Of a stretch of DNA of 64,000 nt, positions 24,401-33,600 are shown in pieces. Numbering within the stretch: the first letter of the stretch is position 1; each line of letters starts with the position of its first letter. The stretch is from Plumapathes pennacea (taxonomy: Eukaryota; Cnidaria; Anthozoa; Antipatharia; Myriopathidae). Made by a program: the position numbers and the translations under genes. The stretch spans positions 15,509,069 to 15,573,068 of the forward strand of contig OZ038463.1 in the NCBI GenBank assembly GCA_964036295.1, read 5' to 3'. The notes beneath the pieces are model-generated. The model ran no database searches. It was not told where the DNA came from and saw nothing but the letters and a program-made list of their open reading frames with translations.

Positions 24401-27400
24401 TTTACTTACTTGTATAACAAAGGTAAACGGTCTTTATTCCTAACACAACACTGTTATCTCGATTTCTCCATGTGCTCCGAAATCTCAACCCTGATTGCGC
24501 GTGCGCGCTAAGTTCGGACCCAGTCTCCTACACTACTCCCTCTCTTTCAGTCTGTTGTACAATTTATAATTCAAATTGTTCATATCTGCGAGGGATGTGG
24601 ATCTGTCTCCCACTGCGTGTCCTCTGTTCTGTACATCTGGTCGGATTTGGTATCCTGATGTCTGCGGGTTCTGGGGGTCCTGTATCGATCGTTGCATCAG
24701 GGCCACCATCAAGATGGACAGTTACTTGTGCTCCTCCTTCTGGAACCTCTTTTGAGCATACATCCTGTCCTCGGTGGTTCCCACTTCTCTCATCTGTGGT
24801 GTTTTGAGTGCCGAAACACGGTTTCAACCGATCATAGTGAACTATTAATCTTCTCTTTCCTCCTTCCAACTTAATTCTGTAGGTCACACCAATGTCGCCC
24901 CTGTCGTCAAATCGCTTTTTGACGATGTAGGGTCCTACCCAAGGGAGTACAGTTTTGTTTGCTCGACCTTTGCGCACTGTTGGATCTAACAGCCAAACAC
25001 GAGCTCCTACAGAGTATGCATGTTCTTTGGCCCACTTGTCATACCCATGTTTCTGTCGTTTCCGTGCTCCATCCAAATTCTGTTGGCTACTTCAAAGGCA
25101 TCCCGCAAAACCTTCTTGAGATTCCTTGCATAGTTGGTGGCAGAGCTGTACGGCAGATGGTTAGGGGGATCCACCGTAATCATAAGATCCACAGGCAGCC
25201 GCATTTCCCTACCACGTGAGAGGAAGAAAGGTGTGTAACCAGTACTGTCATGGTCAACTGAGTTGTATGTCATAGCAATGAACCCTAACTGTTTGTCCCA
25301 GTCGTCTGGATGCTCTTCCGTGTGTTTGGCAATCATAGCTATGACAGTTCGATTGAACCTTTCAATCAGTCCATTAGACTGTGGATGGTAGCCTGTTGTT
25401 CTTGTCTTCCTAATCTGGAGGCTTTCACATACTTCTCGCACCAATTTAGCATCAAAGGATCCACCTTGATCAGTATGTAACTGTGTGATGACTCCATGCT
25501 CCGGCATGTACTGGTGGAAAATAACATCTGCAATAGTGTCGGCTCGTTGGTTCTGTACAGGGTACAGGTTCACAAACTTTGTGAATGCATCCATCAATGC
25601 TAACACATACTTGTTGCCACTGGCTGTCTTAGGTAGTTCAAGCAGGTCAGCATGGACAACTTCTCCTGGACGAGTAACCACCATCTGCCGTAGGAAAGCA
25701 CGCCTTCTTGGAGTGGGACCTTGTCTCCGTTGGCAGATGTTGCACTCTTTGCACCATCTGTCAATATCAGATGTCATTCCTGGCCAATAGTACCTCGTCC
25801 GAGCTCTGCAGAGGGTTTTCTGATATCCCATGTGGCACAATTCATCATGTAGTTCCTGGAATATTTTCTTGGTGCAACTCTTTGGCAGAACTATTTGGTG
25901 GTGGACATTGTTTCTTCCAGGACTCTGATATGTCCGGTACAGAATTCCATCGATCACCAGGAGTTTTTTGTTTTGGAACTCTCGATGCAATGTTCTCAGA
26001 GTGCGGCTCTCGATCTCTGAGGGTCTGAGAAGATTGTTGGGACTGTCGAACCATGTGAAAACCTGGGTGATGTCTTCATCATTTCTCTGAAGTTCCTTTA
26101 TGTCAAATGTTGGTTGCCCCAGTGAATCTGTCTCAGATGGACTTATGTTCCGTACATGTACTGGTGTTGGCTGAAATTCTGGCAATGAATTGGCTTCTGT
26201 TTCGTCCATTTGAGGGCTGGCATTTCCCTCAATTTTCTCTGTTTGACAAGTCTTATCTTGGACCAGTTTCTGAGGTGACCTTTGTTCTTCATGTTTGTCG
26301 AAGCCAAGACGACTCAAAGCATCTGCAAGGGTGTTCTGTGTGCCATCAATGTGCTGGATGATGAAATCATATTCTTCGATGTCCGTCAGCAGTCTCCCAC
26401 GTCGACCATACGGGTCCTTCATTTCTCTCAGGTAGAGAAGTGGTTTGTGATCTGTCTTCAAAACGAACTGATTTCCAAGCAGGTAATGTCTGAAGTGCTG
26501 TATAGTGTCCCGTATGGCAATGGCCTCTCTGTCATACGTTGAGTATCCCCGTTCTCGCTTTGACAGAGCTCTGCTGAAGTAAGCGATTGGGCGTAGTTGG
26601 CCAGTGTTGTCTTCTTGCAGTAGGGCACCGCCAATTGCTACATTGGAGGCATCCGTTGTGACCAGGAACTTCTTGTCTGGGTCCGGGTGAGCAAGTACTG
26701 GTGCAGTGGTAAGACAATGCTTGAGTTTCTGGAAGGCTGTGTCCACTTGATCATTCCACTCAACCTTGTCTTTCTCCAGTAGCTGGTAAAGAGGCTTTGT
26801 GATCTGGGCGTAGTTAGGAATAAACTTGCGCCACCAACCACATACACCCAGGAACTGCTGTACTTCCTTGACATCTCGAAGGGTACTCCATTGACACACA
26901 GCAGCCGTCTTCTCTGCATCTGGGCTGATGCCTGTTTTGCTCACTCTATGTCCAAGCCAGATGACTTCATCCATGGCAAGGTGACACTTCTTTGCCTTGA
27001 CTTTCAATCCATGTTGTCTCAAACAGTTGAAAATTTCTTCCAGTCTCTGGATGTGTTCGTCAAAAGTCTTGGATATAACACAAATGTCATCCATGTACAA
27101 GAGGAGGCGGTCTTGGGGAATGGTGTTGAAAACTCTTTGCATGAGTCGACACCAAGTGGCTGGACTATTCCGCAGTCCTTGTGGCATCCTTGTCCATTGC
27201 CATAGGCCAGTTGGGGACCGAAAGGCAGTCTTCTCTCTGTCTTCTGGTGTTAGGGGAACCTGCATGTAGCCTTGTGCCAAGTCAATGGTGCTGAAGTAGT
27301 TGGCATCGTTCAGTTTGTTTAAACAGTCCTGAATATTTCCAGTTGGAAAGGAGTCTGGTTTTGTTACTTTATTCAAGGGTCTGTAGTCTACACAGATGCG

Positions 27401-30314
27401 GACAGTTCCATCTTTCTTTTTGACTGGCACGATTGGAAATGCCCACGGAGAATGTGATGGTTCAATCTTCCCTTCTTGATGTAACATGTCAACTTTCTTG
27501 TTCACCTCTTCAACACTTCCCAATGGGAGACGCCTTGGAGGGCAGTTTATTGGGGGTCCTGAAGAATCAATGCGATGATGAATGGTATTTGTGAGGCCTT
27601 GGTTCCCCGGTGATTCAAACACATCTGCATTCTTCCGCAAGAAGGATTTCATTTGAGAAGTCTGCTCTTCAGACAAATTCACACCTAACTGTATATCTTC
27701 CAGTGGATCATATGCAGGTGTTTCTGAGGGGGGGCAATGAACTGTCGCTTCAGCGGCATTCTCTGTAGGAACATCTTGGACTTCAAAGAGTTCTGCCACT
27801 GCCTGGCACCTCCAAACTTTGATGGGGTGATCCCAAACATTTGTGACACATATGGGAATATGTGTCTGACCTTCTTGCACTTTAACTGCTGCGACTGCTA
27901 AGCCTGTGCGACCCACAAACTCGGGAGTAGGTTCTACCACTCCAGTGAAGGGAGTGGTTGTAGCAGTATCATCCAAACGAGTGAACAGGAATCGTTCTTG
28001 TCCTGGGTGGATTACTGTTGATTCCATTAATCGTACTTTGCATACCTTTGCTGTTGTCAACGTTGCTGTTGTGGGGCAGGGTTCCATATTGTTCATGATA
28101 ATATTGTCAATTTGAATGGTTCTTGCAGCACAGTCAATGTTTGCCCCAAGCTGACTCAGCAGGGGAAAACTCAGAATTCCATATTCGATGCCCTTAACTG
28201 CATAAAACTTCACATGTTCAAGTCTCTTTGTTTGAGCAACATGGATGGTTGCGGTTGTGACCCCTAAACAGCGAACAGGGGTCTGATCTACACTGACAGG
28301 TTGAACTCCACTGACAGGAGTAAGGGAAAAACAGTGTTTCTCTGCAAACTCAGCAGGTAAAAGATTCACTTCTGCTCCTGTGTCACACAGACATTTCAAC
28401 TTCCGGTTGTTGATAAAAAGATCTGCCATTAATAATTGTGTTTGGGCTGAGAGAGTGCTGTGTATCATTGGCTGTTCAGTTACTGTCTCTTCTCTCTCAG
28501 CCCTCTCCTGTTTAAAGGACACTCAACAGGCATGGGTGCAGGGCAATTTCGAGTTAGATGACCATCCTGCCAACACCTTTTACAGGCTTTTCTGTATTGG
28601 CATGCTTTGGCCAGATGTTGTGTTGACCCACAGGTAAAACAGCTTTTGATCTCTGGCCGAGATGTGGTACCACTGGTAGAGGGGTTCCTGTTCCGGGAGT
28701 AGTTTGCATTTGGGTGCACTGTTGGATAGCCTGGGTGATGGGGTGCCTGGGTGGATTGGGCAGGAGTGTTATAGAGTTGTGGTGCTTGATGAAGTGCTGC
28801 CACAACACGGTCCACAATCCGTTCTTCCATCTCCTCCAGATCCCGTGTTCACATCACGTCATCTGATGTGACAGTGCAAACAGACTTGCTTTTTCCTCTC
28901 TCTGTCTTAGTGATCCGTGGTTGGAGGTCGCAGGCTGCCTTGAGTATGAGCTTTGGGTCCGTGATGTCCAACTTGTGCAATTGTAAATGCTGTCCTAAGC
29001 TGGCATCAATCGAGTTAATCCCTGACATTAAAGCTCTGATAAAATGTTCGGTAATCTGTACTTTGTGTTCTCCAGCGTCTAGGTCGGCTGTTGGGAAAGC
29101 TTTCTGATATTTCTTTTTAATCCTGCCCATCAGTACGTCCAGTGGTTCATCAGTGTCCCGAGTGATGGTTGTGAGGTCCGTAAGGTGTTCGCCTACGGTC
29201 TTCCGCTCACCGAACTCGTGAGTGAATTTCTCCTTGAAGGTTTTCCAGTCTTTCACCACTGTTTCGATTGTCTCCCAAAAATCATCTGCTCGGCCAGTAA
29301 GGAGAAGAGGAGCCTGAGCTATCAACTGTTCGTCGGTCCACTTCTTCGCTCGCTGAACCTTTTCCAACTGTCGTAACCACGGTTTTGGATCACTTGATCC
29401 GTCGTACGTAGAGAGTACGATTTTGAGGCCATCCGATTTGGAGTTGGCGTTATTACCTCCTTGTTGCTCTTGGTCCGGCATATCCCACCGCTGCCACCAG
29501 TATAACAAAGGTAAACGGTCTTTATTCCTAACACAACACTGTTATCTCGATTTCTCCATGTGCTCCGAAATCTCAACCCTGATTGCGCGTGCGCGCTAAG
29601 TTCGGACCCAGTCTCCTACACTTGTTTGTTCTTGCTACTTGTTCGTCAATTACTTTCTTTGTTCCACCCACTTTGCTTGGTGGGCCATGTGCCCCAAGAT
29701 AATTCCCTACCCCTCCCTGATAGGTAGATTTTCTCTGGTCTGTTTGAATCTGCACACTGGTAGATCGAGATTAGATGAGATAGTGTTATACATACAGCAA
29801 AGTTAACCCTCTGGCTCTTCCCAGTTGTATTATCACACACACTAACCTATAAAAAAATTTAAAAGATGCAGCTGCAATTGCTCCGCCGTGACTTGCAATC
29901 GAAAAATTGACTGTTTCAGAAATATAATTAAGAGAACGATAGAAAGAGAAAGAAAAGGGAAACAGATTGAATAGAAGGAAAAATAGCGTACTAATTTTAT
30001 AAAATACAGCTGTGCTAATTTATCGCTAACTGTACCTCCTCGTTGACACTTGATCTGTCAGAAACCGCTCAATCTTGAACTGATCTTTAAGTCGATTCAG
30101 CTCTTTTTCCAGCAGTGCGTTTCTCTTAGAAAGCTTTCTGTACTTTTTACGTACGCGTTCGTTTTCACTGGAAAGCTGAAAAAATCCAAAGGAGTTCGAG
30201 TATAGTTTAATTCATGCAGATAGGACGTCATGAAACTTGCGATAAGGTTCGAGTATTAAAACAATAAAAATTAATACATACATGTGCGCAATTGTGTATT
30301 TCTGGCATGGACAT
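21469..30314 (-). CDS. 225-aa coiled-coil protein with CEP290-like C-terminus
   Basis: Seven exons on the minus strand join in phase: 30314-30282, 30175-30036, 23430-23340, 23184-23049, 22403-22332, 22005-21983 and 21651-21469; total 678 nt with stop. The exon phases match at every junction, which is the main support for a single complete gene. Most of the protein is charged heptad-rich helix (SSENERVRKKYRKLSKRN; ANQELEQKIRSLGQRVQELE; ADLEKVMQDRDRLLNERRHF). The last exon has FFEEIEDLKYALQQ and a basic end KRHKEREFK. FFEEIEDLKY is, as I recall, a signature of the C-terminus of the ciliary protein CEP290, but this is far shorter, so it is a relative or a shared helix rather than CEP290 itself. 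Sixth exon is a 23-nt microexon. Intron 2 (6.6 kb) contains the gypsy element. The first exon encodes only 11 residues and its start is inferred. Confidence 0.75.
23489..23669. mobile_element. Near-perfect palindromic foldback element
   Basis: Arms of about 85 bp run from AAATTTCCACTAGTTTGCCG to CGGCAAACCAGTGGAAATTT. The centre is GTTGTGGACTCACGAGGCGC and its complement. It lies in the same intron as the gypsy element, next to the third exon of the coiled-coil gene. Confidence 0.85.
24199..24225. repeat. Poly-G run
   Basis: A G homopolymer of about 25 bases interrupted at its end by a T. Such runs are prone to assembly error in length. Confidence 0.9.
24413..24532 (-). repeat. 3' LTR of the gypsy element
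   Basis: Identical to 29501-29620. In element orientation it begins TGTAGGAGACTGGGTCCG and ends GTTATA, and it contains AATAAA (as GGAATAAAGACC), a likely polyadenylation signal. Confidence 0.95.
24533..24548 (-). other. Polypurine tract
   Basis: On the minus strand CTGAAAGAGAGGGAGTAG directly precedes the 3' LTR: the expected plus-strand primer for reverse transcription. Confidence 0.85.
24564..25076 (-). pseudogene. Integrase C-terminal part, out of frame with pol
   Basis: 170 codons continue the integrase in a different frame from the main pol reading frame. The GPY/F-type motif is visible as VLPWVGPYIVKKRF, followed by a chromodomain-less, Pro-rich tail ending at 24564. A single missing base (or equivalent) near 25076-25090 explains the break. 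No slippery heptamer is obvious there, so I treat it as a mutation or assembly error. Confidence 0.85.
25007..28522 (-). CDS. pol: gypsy Pol polyprotein (protease-RT-RNase H-integrase)
   Basis: An open frame of about 1170 codons, entered by -1 frameshift from gag at 28510-28516. Aspartic protease: CDTGAEVNLL near residue 45. Reverse transcriptase: DGTVRICVDYRPLNK, FSTIDLAQGYMQ, MPQGLRNSPA and the catalytic YMDD. RNase H: TTDASNVAIGG, YDREAIAIRD and KTDHKPL. Integrase: H-H-C-C zinc site (HDELCHMG ... CKECNICQ) then the D-D-E residues in HADLLELP, HTDQGGSF and NGLIERFNR. All the catalytic residues I looked for are present. The frame ends at 25007 because of the break described for the integrase tail. 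Confidence 0.95.
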   Translation of the reverse strand: MSFKQERAEREETVTEQPMIHSTLSAQTQLLMADLFINNRKLKCLCDTGAEVNLLPAEFAEKHCFSLTPVSGVQPVSVDQTPVRCLGVTTATIHVAQTKRLEHVKFYAVKGIEYGILSFPLLSQLGANIDCAARTIQIDNIIMNNMEPCPTTATLTTAKVCKVRLMESTVIHPGQERFLFTRLDDTATTTPFTGVVEPTPEFVGRTGLAVAAVKVQEGQTHIPICVTNVWDHPIKVWRCQAVAELFEVQDVPTENAAEATVHCPPSETPAYDPLEDIQLGVNLSEEQTSQMKSFLRKNADVFESPGNQGLTNTIHHRIDSSGPPINCPPRRLPLGSVEEVNKKVDMLHQEGKIEPSHSPWAFPIVPVKKKDGTVRICVDYRPLNKVTKPDSFPTGNIQDCLNKLNDANYFSTIDLAQGYMQVPLTPEDREKTAFRSPTGLWQWTRMPQGLRNSPATWCRLMQRVFNTIPQDRLLLYMDDICVISKTFDEHIQRLEEIFNCLRQHGLKVKAKKCHLAMDEVIWLGHRVSKTGISPDAEKTAAVCQWSTLRDVKEVQQFLGVCGWWRKFIPNYAQITKPLYQLLEKDKVEWNDQVDTAFQKLKHCLTTAPVLAHPDPDKKFLVTTDASNVAIGGALLQEDNTGQLRPIAYFSRALSKRERGYSTYDREAIAIRDTIQHFRHYLLGNQFVLKTDHKPLLYLREMKDPYGRRGRLLTDIEEYDFIIQHIDGTQNTLADALSRLGFDKHEEQRSPQKLVQDKTCQTEKIEGNASPQMDETEANSLPEFQPTPVHVRNISPSETDSLGQPTFDIKELQRNDEDITQVFTWFDSPNNLLRPSEIESRTLRTLHREFQNKKLLVIDGILYRTYQSPGRNNVHHQIVLPKSCTKKIFQELHDELCHMGYQKTLCRARTRYYWPGMTSDIDRWCKECNICQRRQGPTPRRRAFLRQMVVTRPGEVVHADLLELPKTASGNKYVLALMDAFTKFVNLYPVQNQRADTIADVIFHQYMPEHGVITQLHTDQGGSFDAKLVREVCESLQIRKTRTTGYHPQSNGLIERFNRTVIAMIAKHTEEHPDDWDKQLGFIAMTYNSVDHDSTGYTPFFLSRGREMRLPVDLMITVDPPNHLPYSSATNYARNLKKVLRDAFEVANRIWMEHGNDRNMGMTSGPKNMHTL
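28444..28516 (-). promoter_or_regulatory. Programmed -1 ribosomal frameshift signal (gag to pol)
   Basis: The heptamer T TTA AAC (28516-28510) sits in the gag frame exactly as X XXY YYZ requires. After a 6-nt spacer comes GGGCTGAGAGAG (28503-28492), which pairs perfectly with CTCTCTCAGCCC (28455-28444) across a 36-nt loop. A slip of -1 at the heptamer moves the ribosome from the gag frame (stop at 28480) into the pol frame. Slippery site, spacer length and stem fit known frameshift elements. Confidence 0.93.
28480..28848 (-). CDS. gag: gag nucleocapsid region with two zinc knuckles
   Basis: This is in the same frame as the upstream gag but separated from it by one TGA (28851-28849). It contains CFTCGSTQHLAKAC and CKRCWQDGHLTRNC, both CX2CX4HX4C RNA-binding knuckles. 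First ATG at 28830. It ends at 28480, just past the frameshift site. Confidence 0.9.
   Translation of the reverse strand, partial: TRDLEEMEERIVDRVVAALHQAPQLYNTPAQSTQAPHHPGYPTVHPNANYSRNRNPSTSGTTSRPEIKSCFTCGSTQHLAKACQYRKACKRCWQDGHLTRNCPAPMPVECPLNRRGLREKRQ
28849..29481 (-). CDS. gag: gag capsid region, ends at in-frame TGA
   Basis: Starts at ATG 29481, directly after the primer-binding site. About 210 codons with a gypsy/retrotransposon-gag type core (KPWLRQLE; WKTFKEKFTHEFGE; EPLDVLMGRIKKKYQ). It stops at TGA 28851-28849; the next 18 bases have no further stop and lead in frame into the zinc-knuckle part. Confidence 0.9.
   Translation of the reverse strand: MPDQEQQGGNNANSKSDGLKIVLSTYDGSSDPKPWLRQLEKVQRAKKWTDEQLIAQAPLLLTGRADDFWETIETVVKDWKTFKEKFTHEFGERKTVGEHLTDLTTITRDTDEPLDVLMGRIKKKYQKAFPTADLDAGEHKVQITEHFIRALMSGINSIDASLGQHLQLHKLDITDPKLILKAACDLQPRITKTERGKSKSVCTVTSDDVM
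29482..29499 (-). other. Primer-binding site for tRNA-Leu
   Basis: TGGTGGCAGCGGTGGGAT lies one base inside the 5' LTR. It is the exact complement of the last 18 nt (with CCA) that I recall for an animal tRNA-Leu of the AAG type. The gag ATG follows with no gap. Confidence 0.85.
29501..29620 (-). repeat. 5' LTR of the gypsy element
   Basis: Identical to the other LTR over all 120 bp. Confidence 0.95.
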
Positions 30315-30673
30315 TTTTAGGCGATGTAATCTTGAGTGAAACTCAGGTATGAAACGTTAGAATGTCAACAGACTTTTCCCTGAAAATCAAATATGGCGCC
30401 TTCACAACCATTCCTTGTGGGAGACTCCGCTGACAGTTCTGGCGCCCGTGGTGACACAAAGCGATGCGTTGTTCGTGCGACATAGATTTCCGTTGCTCAA
30501 AGCATCCGACGGAATTTGCGCGATGAACGGCCTCAGAATGTGGGTCACAGCGTTATTTTGTTTTTCAGTAGTCCTAAGAGGAAACGTACATCGATCGTAG
30601 ACGTGGACTTTGTTAATAGTCTTTAATATTCTCTCTGGTCTTTGTTTATACACTTCCGCTGATTTTTTTTCAC
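30315..30673. promoter_or_regulatory. Bidirectional promoter region coiled-coil gene / EDEM2
   Basis: About 360 bp between divergent start codons. Open frames exist here on both strands but none matches a family or splices in phase. Confidence 0.6.
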
Positions 30674-33600
30674 ATGGAGTTGTGGGCCCAGTTTGGTTTG
30701 CTTTGGTTATCCCTTTGGGCCACCGGATCTTGCATGACGCAAGAGGATATAGAGATGTACAAGTGAGTATTTCTCAGTTACATTTACAGAGAACAAGAGA
30801 AATTCAGGATCGCTTCTAAGGTTTAGCCAGCGAATCGTAGCTTGTCACGTTTGTGAAATGTCGACGTTAGCGCCGTTAGCGTACCATATTTACGTTTCAC
30901 AGCATTTATAGCCTGACTGTACGAACTGTCCCAGTTTCAGTTATGTCGAAATATAATTTAGTTTTTCTGTTTGATGTGGTTTTGATAGATATTTAGATAT
31001 ATTAAATAACAGCGACGTATTTGTAGTAATTTACGCAATTTATGATTTATGACTGCTCAGCTCGAAAATGCCCTTTTATATCGCAGTTAGCCTGCTAGAA
31101 TATTTTTATCACTGAAGTTTGATTGCTTATATAAAATAGTACTATTTTACGTGAAGCATTTGCATCTATTATCAGATTTTCTAGTTATTGGGGGGAGGGG
31201 TGGGGAGCGGGGGATGATCACATGTGGAATAGACCATTTTCTCTAGGTTGCGCGCGCATCCAAGCTTGACAAGACTTTCAAATTCAACTTCTAGCTTAGT
31301 TTCTTTCAAAAAAAAAAAAAAGTTTCTTTCATGGCAGACTGTGTTTGACCTCGATGTAAATTCTTCATGCTTGCGTTCTTATTTGAGTTAGGATGGTTTT
31401 CTACAATGTTCACACACAAATACTTGCTAAACAATTCTCATATCCAAGATTGTGGCCCATCAAGCTTGGATGTGTGCACAACCTTGAGAAAATGGTCTAT
31501 TGACTCATACATTATCCTATATTCTTCACCCCCTGCTCTGCATAATTATTATTATGTACTATATGATGTTGTTATTGCTGGGGCACAGAGAAAGAGCAAG
31601 GGCCATGTTCTACCATGGTTATGACAACTATCTGAAGCATGCATACCCATATGATGAGCTGAAACCCCTCTCTTGTTCAGGACAAGATACCTGGGGCAGG
31701 TCAGTACAAATGAGTGTACACTCAGCCAAGATACAAATGTCTTGATTATGTACTACACTACAGTACACCCATGTCTATAATAGCCACTGAACTGAATGGA
31801 ACCGTACAACCCTAACCCTCATCCTCGCTGACCCTAATCTATAACCCTACAGTAACACTTAAATCCTGCTGTAAGCAGGAAGCCTAACCCTTAACCTAAT
31901 GTGCTAATTACACTGGCTTAGGCTTAAAATAATTAGGGTTAGGGTTCCATTGGTTCTGTACTGGCACAAAAGTAAAACGGTTACCACTGCGAACTGGTGC
32001 CCGAATTCTGGTGTTGGTACTTGAAAAAAAGGTGTGTTCACATTAGTGCCTAGCAAAAATTGTGCTCGGGCACCAAGTGCAACTGAGTAATATATAACCT
32101 TGGCTTACTGTAAGTAAGGAAGAAGAATTTTTTTGAGTCCTGAGAAGGTTGAGTGCATGTCATGGACAAAATATTGCATAAATATTACGTGTTATTACAT
32201 TATTATTATATCTAACTCACTTCTGTCCATCCGTAACGCTCTTTCCCAGGCCTCCTTATAAAAAAATCCAAGATAGCCACCACATCGAGTGAAACTAAGT
32301 ATAAATATTGGCCTCATGTGTGGACCACAGTTCTTTTAGAAATTGGAAATGAGTTTAAAAGGAGAATTTGTGCTGTCAGGTGGCTGGATGTCAGGCTGAT
32401 GCTTCCACATGTTCCAAAAACGGGATCTTCATGTCGATCGATCGGCAATTTGTCGAGTGATACGGTCGAGTGGTACATGCACTATAGAGAAATTTGTACA
32501 TTGACACAGGAAACTGCGTTCGAGATGCTCCAAATGGACTTTAAAAAGGAAGAAAAAAGGAAAAATGAAAAAAATGAAAAAAATTCCGAACACCATATTT
32601 TACGGGGGTTCCCTAGTTATTATTATTATCATGTTAGTACACTGTATTATTATGTACATATTTTAGGATACAGTATTTTACAGTGGACGTACAAACCAAA
32701 ACCAATGTTTTTCTTTTGCAGTTACTCCTTGACCTTGATAGATGCACTAGACACCCTCTTGGTATGTATTACAGTGTACATGTATGTTATGTTATAATAA
32801 TAATAATAATAATAATAATTATTATTATTATTATTAAAAGAGAGTAATTGAAGAGTTGGAGTGAAGAAGCAGTGATAGAGATGCCATTGGAGGCCTAACT
32901 TCCAAGAAGAAATGAATGAGGGCACCATTTTTGCATAAGCACTCCCTTGCACAATGTTTCTGCCTGGTGGAGATTTTGTACTGGTAAACTCAGTAGTGAG
33001 TTTTTACATGTATGCAAGTTAAGTGCTGACTAAGTTTGTCTTGTACACACTGCAGGTTCTGGGGAATACATCTGAGTTTCAAAGGGTTTCACAGTTATTG
33101 AGCGAGACCCTTAATTTTGACATGGACATTGATGTGTCAGTGTTTGAAACCAATATCAGAGGTAATTTGTAAATACAATGGAAAACTACAATTCTGGCCA
33201 AAAGTCGTGGGACACTTAGCCTTTTATCTAAAAATTATGACACTTTCCCTCTTCCCGCCCCCTCCCCCCTTACAATGGTGAATGAATGTGCTCAAAATGC
33301 TGCCTTTAAGCAACATTGTATGGGGGGGAGGGGGGAGGACTGAGTTTCGGGAACAGGAGCTGCTTTTGTTGTTCAACAAGGAGAGGTGGTGAAAACATAG
33401 CATTTTTTCAGACTGTCCCACATACTTTTGGCCAGGATTGGAGCAGTAAACTAGGGAATTAGATTTTGACTTGCTCTGATGAAGGGTAGCACTTGAGAGG
33501 TCATGTTGAAATTTATTCTTTGTAAGGTGTCTAGGTTTCACATATCAATTCTTAGATAATTCATTTATATAGTTTTGTAAAATAAACTCATTGTCAGTTT

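Larger units (their letters stand above)
24413..29620 (-). mobile_element. Ty3/gypsy LTR retrotransposon, young copy
   Basis: Two LTRs (24413-24532, 29501-29620) are identical over 120 bp and flank gag and pol on the minus strand. The host sequence CTTG (or ACTTG) is duplicated next to both outer ends (24408-24412 and 29620-29624). In reading order: 5' LTR, tRNA-Leu primer site, gag with CA and two zinc knuckles, -1 frameshift signal, protease, reverse transcriptase, RNase H, integrase, purine tract, 3' LTR. The domain order RT-RNaseH-integrase is that of Metaviridae. Identical LTRs indicate a recent insertion, but one in-frame TGA in gag and one frameshift at the integrase tail suggest this copy is defective or mis-assembled. 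Confidence 0.96.

Noticed and set aside
30402..30653. 83-codon minus-strand frame in front of the coiled-coil gene
   Set aside because: Lies in the shared promoter and does not splice in phase to the next exon; the 11-codon exon 30314-30282 does.
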